Below, piece after piece: positions 14,480 through 19,996 of a stretch of 19,996 bases of DNA. Numbering within the stretch: position 1 is the stretch's first letter; every line of letters starts with the position of its first letter. The stretch is taken from the NCBI GenBank assembly GCA_910578985.1, contig CAJTSF010000035.1, positions 1-19,996 of the forward strand, written 5' to 3'. Below the pieces are notes generated by a model, which did no database searches, was not told the origin of the DNA, and saw only the letters and a list, made by a program, of their open reading frames with translations. Source of the DNA: an uncultured Odoribacter sp. (GTDB taxonomy: Bacteria > Bacteroidota > Bacteroidia > Bacteroidales > Marinifilaceae). The translations under genes were made by a program, and so were the position numbers.

Positions 14480-15778
14480 ATGAATCGGGAAATCCTGCGT
14501 TTGGCTGTCCCTTCGATTATCTCCAACATTACGGTGCCTTTGCTGGCGTTGGTGGATGTCACGATTGTCGGTCATCTGGGGGCAGCGGCGTATATCGGTG
14601 CCATTGCCGTCGGCGGGCTGTTGTTTAATATCCTCTATTGGAATTTCGGATTCTTGCGTATGGGGACGAGTGGGCTGACCTCTCAGGCATACGGGCGGGG
14701 GGATTGTGGGGAGGAGATGCGTATCCTGGCGCAGGCGCTGGGGGTGGCGTTGTGCTCCGCTTTTGCGATTCTGTTGCTGCAATATCCCGTGGAGCGCCTG
14801 GCTTTCCGGCTGCTGGAAGCCGGGGAGGAGGTGGAGCGTTATGCGGTGGAATATTTCCGCGTGTGCGTATGGGGTGCCCCGGCGGTGCTGTCCATGTATT
14901 GTTTTAAAGGGTGGTTCATCGGGATGCAGAATTCCCGTTTTCCCATGTACATCGCCATCTCCGTAAATATCATCAATATTTTGTGCAGTCTGCTGTTTGT
15001 TTTCGTCCTGGGCATGAAAGTGGAAGGCGTGGCGTTGGGAACGGTCGTGGCGGAATGGTCGGGACTGTTGATGGCGGTGGTGATGTGGAGACGGAAATAC
15101 GGGACATTGCGTGTCGGCTTCTCCTTGCGGCATAGCTTGCGGTTGGGGGCGATGAAGAAGTTTTTTGCCGTTAATCGCGATATTTTTTTTCGTACTCTCT
15201 GCCTGATATCCGTTACCGCTTTCTTTACCTCTACGGGTGCCCGTCAGGGGGATATCATATTGGCGGTCAATACCCTGCTGATGCAGCTTTTTACCCTATT
15301 TTCCTATATCATGGACGGTTTTGCCTATGCTGCCGAAGCCTTGACGGGGCGTTATATCGGTGCTTGCGACGGACCTCGGTTGCGTCATGCCGTCCGTAAT
15401 CTTTTCGGCTGGGGCATTGGATTCGCCCTTTTATTCACCGCCTTGTATGGGGTAGGGGGGAAAGGTTTTCTGGGGTTGCTGACGGACGACCGGGAAGTCA
15501 TCCGTGTTGCGGGGGATTATTTCTACTGGGTGCTTGCCGTTCCCCTGGTCGGTTTCGGCGCTTTTCTTTGGGACGGCATACTGATAGGCGCCACCGCTAC
15601 CCGCCGGATGCTCTCGGCCATATTGGTGGCGACTGCTGCCTTTTTTGCCATTTTCTATCTGTGGGGAGGTGCCACAGACAATCATGTTCTTTGGCTGGCG
15701 TTCCTTGTGTATCTTTTCTTACGCGGGCTGATGATGACTGTTTGGGGGCGGGTGATATTCCGGAAAGCGGAAAAATAA
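14480..15778 (+). CDS. MATE family efflux transporter, DinF-like
   Basis: The start is taken at the ATG at 14480, one nucleotide after the C11 peptidase stop; the longer frame would begin inside that gene. The 432-residue, strongly hydrophobic protein begins with the typical MATE helix 1 (NREILRLAVPSIISNITVP), followed by VDVTIVGHLG (about 26-35) and GTSGLTSQAYGRG. A second half with the matching pattern (FAYAAEALTGRYIGA) gives the expected 12-helix two-bundle layout. The sequence resembles the DinF branch of cation-coupled multidrug/oligosaccharidyl-lipid exporters rather than NorM. The substrate cannot be inferred. It is co-transcribed with the protease gene and ends directly at a strong terminator. 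Confidence 0.88.
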   Translation: MNREILRLAVPSIISNITVPLLALVDVTIVGHLGAAAYIGAIAVGGLLFNILYWNFGFLRMGTSGLTSQAYGRGDCGEEMRILAQALGVALCSAFAILLLQYPVERLAFRLLEAGEEVERYAVEYFRVCVWGAPAVLSMYCFKGWFIGMQNSRFPMYIAISVNIINILCSLLFVFVLGMKVEGVALGTVVAEWSGLLMAVVMWRRKYGTLRVGFSLRHSLRLGAMKKFFAVNRDIFFRTLCLISVTAFFTSTGARQGDIILAVNTLLMQLFTLFSYIMDGFAYAAEALTGRYIGACDGPRLRHAVRNLFGWGIGFALLFTALYGVGGKGFLGLLTDDREVIRVAGDYFYWVLAVPLVGFGAFLWDGILIGATATRRMLSAILVATAAFFAIFYLWGGATDNHVLWLAFLVYLFLRGLMMTVWGRVIFRKAEK

Positions 15779-15812
15779 AAAAACTCTGAAATGTAAATAT
15801 TTCAGAGTTTTT
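15779..15812. terminator. Bidirectional terminator between the MATE gene and tRNA-Asp
   Basis: AAAAACTCTGAAAT (15779-15792) and ATTTCAGAGTTTTT (15799-15812) form a perfect 14-bp stem with the loop GTAAAT. It has U-runs in both directions. It starts at the base after the MATE stop codon and would also end the tRNA-Asp transcript from the other strand. Confidence 0.9.
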
Positions 15813-15825
15813 GGGGGGATGGGTT

Positions 15826-15902
15826 TGGCGGTGCGGACGGGACTCGAACCCGCGACCCCAGGCGTGACAGGCCTGTATTCTAACCAGCTGAACTACCGCA
15901 CC
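15826..15902 (-). tRNA. tRNA-Asp (anticodon GTC)
   Basis: Read on the minus strand, the cloverleaf is complete. The acceptor stem is GGTGCGG/CCGCACC, the anticodon stem is CAGGC/GCCTG with loop CTGTCAC (anticodon GTC), and the T-arm contains GGTTCGAGTCC. The discriminator base is G and the CCA end is encoded in the DNA. The mature length is 77 nt with CCA. G at position 73 and the GTC anticodon are the aspartate identity elements. Confidence 0.97.
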
Positions 15903-15951
15903 AATATCTTCTTTTGCATCCGACAACCGCTGTTGTTTTTCATTGCGGGTG

Positions 15952-15981
15952 CAAATATAGCCTGTTTTTTTGAAACGGCAA
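15952..15981 (-). promoter_or_regulatory. tRNA-Asp promoter
   Basis: On the minus strand TATATTTG (15952-15959) is an exact -7 box. TTG (15979-15981) lies 19 nt upstream as the core of a -33 element. Transcription toward the tRNA would leave a leader of about 40 nt before the mature 5' end. Confidence 0.65.
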
Positions 15982-16058
15982 GTGATTTCGGGAGAAATTT
16001 TTGATGGAAAATCTGAAAATTAATTTGTATAAAGATTAGCTTCTTTGACTTTTTAAAT

Positions 16059-16066
16059 TAACTTTG
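16059..16066 (+). promoter_or_regulatory. Putative -7 box of gcvH
   Basis: TAACTTTG matches TAnnTTTG exactly and lies 69 nt before the gcvH start. TTAG at 16036-16039, 19 nt upstream, is a one-mismatch -33 candidate. No glycine-riboswitch-like structure was recognised in the leader. Confidence 0.5.
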
Positions 16067-16135
16067 GCGTGGAAATTACAACTCCCCGGCGGGGGAAGGG
16101 ATGGTGTTAGGAATTTAAATTAAAAACTACTTATA

Positions 16136-16510
16136 ATGAACGTATTAGAAAACTTAAAGTACACCGAAGAGCACGAATGGATTCGTGTGGAAGGTGACGA
16201 AGCATTTGTCGGAATTACCGATTACGCACAGAGCCAGTTGGGTGACATCGTATTTGTGGAATGCGAAACCGTAGGTGACGACCTGAATGCAGGCGACACT
16301 TTCGGTACCATCGAAGCCGTAAAGACGGTTTCCGACCTCTATTTGCCGGTTGCCGGTGAAGTGCTCGAATTCAACGAGAAACTGGAGGATGCACCCGAAT
16401 TGGTGAACAAGGATCCTTATGGAGAGGGTTGGATTGTGAAAATCAAGGTAAGCGACAAGGCTGAATTGGACAACTTGTTGAGTGCTGACGGTTACAAAGC
16501 AATTATCTAA
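16136..16510 (+). CDS. gcvH: Glycine cleavage system H protein
   Basis: This 124-residue lipoyl-carrier protein shuttles the aminomethyl group of glycine between the P, T and L proteins of the glycine cleavage complex. The lipoylation site is K63 in the segment TIEAVKTVSDLYLP, where most homologues read ESVKAVS. YTEEHEWIRVEGD near the N-terminus, VGITDYAQSQLGDIVFVE (25-42) and NKDPYGEGWIVKIK (91-104) are family hallmarks. The length is normal. gcvP and gcvT are not in the window, so the gene stands alone with its own promoter-like box and terminator. Such scattering of gcv genes is common in Bacteroidota. Confidence 0.97.
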   Translation: MNVLENLKYTEEHEWIRVEGDEAFVGITDYAQSQLGDIVFVECETVGDDLNAGDTFGTIEAVKTVSDLYLPVAGEVLEFNEKLEDAPELVNKDPYGEGWIVKIKVSDKAELDNLLSADGYKAII

Positions 16511-16534
16511 TTGTTAACTAACGGCATACAATAC

Positions 16535-16566
16535 GTCCGGAGAACCTTGGTTTTCCGGACTTTTTT
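16535..16566 (+). terminator. Rho-independent terminator after gcvH
   Basis: GTCCGGA (16535-16541) pairs with TCCGGAC (16554-16560). The stem can extend inward through AAC/GTT with one G-U pair, and a run of six T follows (16561-16566). Confidence 0.88.
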
Positions 16567-16605
16567 ATATACGACAGAACATGACCCATTAAAATACTTC
16601 ATCTT

Positions 16606-17988
16606 ATGACCTTGATAAAATCCATTTCAGGCATCCGGGGCACTGTCGGCGGGCACCCCGGCGACAACCTTACTCCTTTGGACATCGTGAAATTCGTTTC
16701 CGCTTATGCCACCTGGCTGAAACAGGGCTTAGGCAAGCCGAAGGCGCGCATCGTCCTCGGGCGCGATGCCCGTATCTCAGGCGATATGTATGCCAAACTG
16801 GTATCGGCTACCCTCATCGGGCTCGGGCATGACGTGATTCACATCGGGCTGGCGACCACTCCGACCACTGAGATTGCGGTCACCGCCGAGCAGGCGGATG
16901 GCGGCATTATCCTGACAGCCAGCCATAATCCCAAGCAGTGGAACGCCCTCAAACTCCTCAATAATCGTGGTGAGTTCCTCTCCGACAAGGACGGCAAACA
17001 AGTGCTTGCACTTGCGGAAAAAGAGGACTTCCTCTATGCCGAAGTCGATGACCTCGGGCAGGTCATCGAAAAAGACTACACCCAACACCACATCGACTCG
17101 GTATTGAAACTCCCCCTTGTCCGCCGCGAAGCCATTGCCAAAGCCAACCTGCGCGTGGTCGTGGACGCCGTGAACTCCGTGGGGGGAATTGCCATTCCCC
17201 GTCTTTTGAAGGCTTTGGGTGTAGAGGATATTATCGAACTGAATTGCGAACCCTCCGGGCAATTCGCCCATAACCCCGAACCCATTCCCGAAAACCTTAC
17301 CCAGATTTCGGCGAAAATGAAAGAAGCGGGTGCCCATCTTGGTATTGTTGTGGACCCCGATGTCGATCGTCTGGCGCTCATTTCCGAGAACGGCGAAATG
17401 TTCGGCGAGGAGTACACCCTGGTCACCGTTGCCGACTACGTGTTGAAACACACTCCCGGCAACACCGTCTCCAACCTCTCCTCTTCCCGCGCCCTGCGTG
17501 ACGTCACGGAAAAATACGGGCAGCAATACACCGCGGCGGCAGTGGGAGAAGTCAATGTCGTGGCGAAGATGAAAGAAACCTCTGCCGTTATCGGCGGTGA
17601 GGGGAACGGCGGAGTCATCTATCCCGCCAGCCATTACGGGCGTGACGCCCTCGTCGGTGTCGCTCTCTTCCTTTCCCACTATGTGGCGGAAAGCAAGACC
17701 ATGACCGCCTTGAAGAAGGATTACCCCCCTTATTTCATCTCCAAAAACAAAATCACCCTTTCTCCAGGCATGGATGTCGATGCCATCCTGCAGGGCTTGA
17801 AACAAAAATATGCCGGAGAGAAGGTCACTGACATCGACGGTGTTAAAATCGACTTCCCGCAGGGATGGGTGCATCTGCGCAAATCCAACACGGAACCCAT
17901 CATCCGCATCTACTCCGAAGCACCCGACGAAACCTCTGCCAACCGCCTGGCGGAAGAGGTCATCGCCGTTGCCAAAGAATTGATGTAA
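16606..17988 (+). CDS. glmM: Phosphoglucosamine mutase / phosphomannomutase family
   Basis: This 460-residue alpha-D-phosphohexomutase has all four active-site loops: the phosphoserine loop TASHNP (104-109, S106), the metal loop DPDVDR (250-255), the sugar-binding loop GEGNGG (331-336) and the phosphate loop RKSNTEP (425-431). Homologues in Bacteroidota are generally annotated GlmM, converting glucosamine-6-P to glucosamine-1-P for peptidoglycan and LPS. GEGNGG also occurs in phosphomannomutase-type members, so the sugar specificity is not certain. The start ATG is unambiguous, since an upstream ATG is closed by a stop. Codons end in C unusually often compared with the other plus-strand genes here, fitting the local change in strand composition. 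Confidence 0.85.
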   Translation: MTLIKSISGIRGTVGGHPGDNLTPLDIVKFVSAYATWLKQGLGKPKARIVLGRDARISGDMYAKLVSATLIGLGHDVIHIGLATTPTTEIAVTAEQADGGIILTASHNPKQWNALKLLNNRGEFLSDKDGKQVLALAEKEDFLYAEVDDLGQVIEKDYTQHHIDSVLKLPLVRREAIAKANLRVVVDAVNSVGGIAIPRLLKALGVEDIIELNCEPSGQFAHNPEPIPENLTQISAKMKEAGAHLGIVVDPDVDRLALISENGEMFGEEYTLVTVADYVLKHTPGNTVSNLSSSRALRDVTEKYGQQYTAAAVGEVNVVAKMKETSAVIGGEGNGGVIYPASHYGRDALVGVALFLSHYVAESKTMTALKKDYPPYFISKNKITLSPGMDVDAILQGLKQKYAGEKVTDIDGVKIDFPQGWVHLRKSNTEPIIRIYSEAPDETSANRLAEEVIAVAKELM

Positions 17989-18000
17989 GCTGCTCGGAAT

Positions 18001-18043
18001 CCTAAAAAAGAAGCCCGTAAAGTCTCAACTTTACGGGCTTCTT
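18001..18043 (-). terminator. Terminator of the fumarase gene (may also act on glmM)
   Basis: AAGAAGCCCGTAAAG (18008-18022) and CTTTACGGGCTTCTT (18029-18043) form a perfect 15-bp stem with a 6-nt loop. On the minus strand it is followed by a T-run (complement of AAAAAA at 18004-18009), making a good terminator for fumarase. The plus-strand tail has only CTTCTT, so termination of glmM is less sure. Confidence 0.85.
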
Positions 18044-18063
18044 GATGAACATGCGTTTAGAGT

Positions 18064-19674
18064 TTAATGCGCCCACTCTGCAAAAAAGTCGTTCCCCTTG
18101 TCGTCTACGATGATGAACGCCGGGAAATTCTCCACCCGTATCTTCCGCACCGCTTCCATGCCCAGCTCCTCGAACGCCACCACTTCCACCGACTTGATGC
18201 TCTCCTTCGCCAGGATGGCTGCCGGTCCGCCGATGGAACCCAAGTAGAACCCTCCGTGCTTCTTGCATGCGTTCGTCACGTCCACCGAGCGGTTTCCCTT
18301 CGCCACCATAATCATCGACCCGCCCATCGACTGGAACAAATCCACATACGGGTCCATGCGTCCCGCCGTCGTCGGTCCGAAACTTCCCGACGCCATGCCC
18401 TTCGGCGTCTTCGCCGGTCCTGCGTAGTACACCGGATGATTCTTGAAATACTCCGGCATCGGCTCTCCCGCGTCGAGCATCTGCTTGATGCGGGCGTGTG
18501 CGATGTCCCGCGCCACAATCAGCGTTCCCGAAAGGTTCAGGCGGGTTTTCACCGGATACTTCGTCAGCTCCTTCAGCACCTCCTCCATCGGGCGGTCCAG
18601 GTCGATATTCACCGCGGGCGCCAGCGCCGGCGTCTCCTTCGGCAGGAACCGCGCCGGATTCTTCTCCAGCTGCTCCAGGAAAATCCCCTCCTCCGTAATC
18701 TTCGCCTTGATATTCCGGTCCGCGCTGCAACTTACGCCGATGCCCACCGGGCACGACGCCGCATGCCGCGGCAGGCGGATGACCCGCACGTCATGCACCC
18801 AATACTTCCCGCCGAACTGCGCCCCGATGCCCTTCTCGCGGCAGATTTTCAGGATGCGTTCCTCCCATTCCAGGTCGCGGAACGCCCGTCCTCCCTCGTT
18901 GCCCGAGGTCGGCAGATGGTCGTAATACCCCGCCGACGCTTTTTTCACCGTTGCCAGGTTCGCCTCCGCCGACGTTCCCCCGATGACCACCGCCAGGTGG
19001 TACGGCGGGCATGCCGATGTTCCCAAGTCCAGCACCTTCTGCTGGATGAACTTCGTCAGCGTCTCCTCGTTCAGCAGTGCCTTCGTCTGCTGGTACAGGA
19101 ACGTCTTGTTCGCCGAGCCGCCCCCCTTCGTGATGAACAGGAACTCGTACTTCCTGCCCTGTGTGGCATACAGGTCGATTTGTGCCGGCAGGTTCGTCCC
19201 GCTGTTCTTTTCCTCCGTCATCGTGAACGGCACCACCTGCGAATACCGCAGGTTCTTGTCCCGGTACGTCTCGAACACCCCGCGGCTGATGGCCTCCGCG
19301 TCGTTGCATCCCGTGTACACGTCCTCGCCCTTCTTCCCGATGCAGATTGCCGTACCTGTGTCCTGGCACGTCGGCAACTCCCCGGCGGCAGCCACCACCT
19401 GGTTCATCAGCATCGTGTGCGCCACGAACTTGTCATTGTCGCTTGCCTCCGGGTCTTTCAAAATGTCCGCCAGCTTTTGCAGGTGCGACGCCCGCAGGAA
19501 GAACGACACATCCGCGTACGCCTCCCGCGCCAGCAATTCCAACCCTTCTTTCTCTATTTTCAATATCTTCCTCCCGTCGCACTCCACGGTTTTCACATAC
19601 TCTTTCGTCAACAGACGGTACTCTGTCGTATCTCCCTCCAACGGGAACGGTTCCTGGTATTTAAACTCTGCCAT
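18064..19674 (-). CDS. fumA: Class I fumarate hydratase ([4Fe-4S], FumA/FumB type)
   Basis: This 536-residue single-chain class I fumarase interconverts fumarate and malate in the cytosol. Cluster ligands are C103 (ELPTCQDTGTA), C222 (SACPPYH) and C316 (GVSCSADR). Their spacing of 119 and 94 residues equals that of E. coli FumA (105, 224, 318). The C-terminal half contains LSGTLIVARDIAHARI, the GPAKTP and GSFGPTTAGRMD substrate-loop segments, and the conserved KGNRS. In anaerobic Bacteroidales this step belongs to the reductive branch leading to succinate and propionate. The gene is monocistronic in the window, with a promoter-like box upstream and a strong terminator downstream. Its coding strand is G-rich and GC-rich. 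Confidence 0.96.
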   Translation of the reverse strand: MAEFKYQEPFPLEGDTTEYRLLTKEYVKTVECDGRKILKIEKEGLELLAREAYADVSFFLRASHLQKLADILKDPEASDNDKFVAHTMLMNQVVAAAGELPTCQDTGTAICIGKKGEDVYTGCNDAEAISRGVFETYRDKNLRYSQVVPFTMTEEKNSGTNLPAQIDLYATQGRKYEFLFITKGGGSANKTFLYQQTKALLNEETLTKFIQQKVLDLGTSACPPYHLAVVIGGTSAEANLATVKKASAGYYDHLPTSGNEGGRAFRDLEWEERILKICREKGIGAQFGGKYWVHDVRVIRLPRHAASCPVGIGVSCSADRNIKAKITEEGIFLEQLEKNPARFLPKETPALAPAVNIDLDRPMEEVLKELTKYPVKTRLNLSGTLIVARDIAHARIKQMLDAGEPMPEYFKNHPVYYAGPAKTPKGMASGSFGPTTAGRMDPYVDLFQSMGGSMIMVAKGNRSVDVTNACKKHGGFYLGSIGGPAAILAKESIKSVEVVAFEELGMEAVRKIRVENFPAFIIVDDKGNDFFAEWAH

Positions 19675-19703
19675 ATCGTATTATGATTTAAAATTCCTTT
19701 TTG

Positions 19704-19735
19704 CAAATGTAAACCGAATAAATGAGAATACCACA
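19704..19735 (-). promoter_or_regulatory. Fumarase promoter
   Basis: On the minus strand TACATTTG (19704-19711) is an exact -7 box, 29 nt before the start codon. TGTG (19732-19735), 20 nt upstream, is a one-mismatch -33 element. Confidence 0.6.
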
Positions 19736-19778
19736 CATTTTACGGAAAAATTTCTTTAATATAAAATCCTTATAACCC

Positions 19779-19913
19779 CCTATTCAACCAGTAGGCTACG
19801 GTAGGGCTGCAGTAGGGCTGCAGTAGGGCTACGGTAGGGCAACGGTATTCGAGCATACCGTAACCCTACCGTAACCTTACGGGAACCTTACCGTAGCCTA
19901 CCGGTTGAATAGG
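19779..19913. repeat. 135-bp imperfect palindrome built from 11-nt repeats
   Basis: The ends are perfect 11-bp inverted repeats: CCTATTCAACC (19779-19789) and GGTTGAATAGG (19903-19913). Just inside, GTAGGCTACG (19791-19800) is mirrored at 19892-19901. The centre is a 6-bp hairpin CGGTAT/ATACCG (19843-19848 and 19855-19860) with loop TCGAGC. Between ends and apex, the left arm is a run of four 11-nt units of type GTAGGGCTRCR starting at 19801, 19812, 19823 and 19834. The right arm carries three more diverged units in the opposite orientation. The two arms therefore pair imperfectly over nearly their whole length. It may be a MITE-like or REP-like element, or a structured RNA/terminator; no target-site duplication is evident. 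Confidence 0.85.
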
Positions 19914-19996
19914 AGTTCATCAGGTATTCATCGGGTGTTTACCCGAATGTTTCTATATTTATTTTCAACCGACCCATCGGGAACGTTTGTGGTGTG

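Larger units (their letters stand above)
19675..19996. other. Non-coding stretch upstream of the fumarase gene
   Basis: No credible coding frame is visible in these 322 bases up to the window end. The stretch holds the fumarase promoter, an AT-rich spacer, the 135-bp palindromic repeat (19779-19913) and a small hairpin (TCGGGT 19931-19936 with ACCCGA 19941-19946). The next gene must lie beyond 19996. Confidence 0.75.

Noticed and set aside
15597..16004. Small open frames overlapping the tRNA-Asp gene on both strands
   Set aside because: They cross the tRNA and terminator and have no coding features.
15903..16135. Possible glycine riboswitch ahead of gcvH or a dif site near the skew change
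   Set aside because: The leader is short and AT-rich with no recognisable riboswitch core, and no sequence there fits the two-arm XerC/XerD pattern well.
18067..19686. Open frame of 539 codons on the plus strand across the fumarase gene
   Set aside because: It mirrors the fumarase gene almost exactly and translates to Arg/His/Leu-rich sequence typical of a reverse-complement shadow.
19791..19844. Regularly spaced repeats resembling a small CRISPR array
   Set aside because: The 11-nt units are contiguous with no unique spacers, are mirrored in an inverted arm, and no cas genes are present.

Overview
The window looks like a chromosomal housekeeping segment from a member of the Bacteroidota, most likely order Bacteroidales. 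The evidence is indirect but consistent. At least seven gene starts are preceded by the Bacteroidota-type -7 box TAnnTTTG, and the rpsO promoter has a full TTTG-N20-TACCTTTG match. Shine-Dalgarno sequences are largely absent. Tandem DUF1573 secreted proteins, a GlsB-like glycine-lipid acyltransferase, a C11 (clostripain) lipoprotein and a DinF-type MATE pump are all typical of this phylum. Genus cannot be decided from this sequence.

Layout. 1-976: the 3' part of an AAA ATPase/DUF4143 gene that has lost its Walker A region and is probably a pseudogene. 1083-3856 (+): a three-gene cluster of an L-cysteine desulfidase family protein (cyuA), a TatD-type metal hydrolase and the tRNA t6A dehydratase tcdA. 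3815-8444 (-): an operon of two secreted DUF1573 paralogues followed by mutS2, whose 3' end overlaps the 3' end of tcdA by 42 nt. 8579-12262 (+): rpsO with its own terminator, then pnp and a divergent pdxA homologue 12 nt apart. 12269-13222 (-): a glsB-like N-acyltransferase converging on pdxA. 13300-15778 (+): a C11 protease lipoprotein and a MATE transporter separated by 1 nt. 15826-15902 (-): tRNA-Asp(GTC). 16136-17988 (+): gcvH and a phosphoglucosamine/phosphomannose mutase (glmM). 18064-19674 (-): class I [4Fe-4S] fumarase. 19675-19996: non-coding, dominated by a 135-bp imperfect palindrome built from 11-nt repeats.

Functional themes are RNA metabolism and translation (rpsO, pnp, tcdA, tRNA-Asp), cofactor and one-carbon metabolism (pdxA homologue, gcvH), sulfur amino-acid breakdown (cyuA), envelope (glsB, glmM, DUF1573, C11 lipoprotein, MATE), DNA metabolism or ribosome rescue (mutS2) and the TCA cycle (fumarase). 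I see no CRISPR array, prophage, insertion sequence, defence island or biosynthetic cluster.

The items most worth a second look are: the long palindromic repeat at 19779-19913; an apparent reversal of GC skew near 15.8-16.6 kb that is independent of gene direction (a possible replication-terminus or inversion boundary); the pdxA homologue, which keeps its metal-binding histidines but lacks the usual substrate-phosphate signature; and the DUF1573 pair, which carry the CGCT motif in opposite terminal domains.
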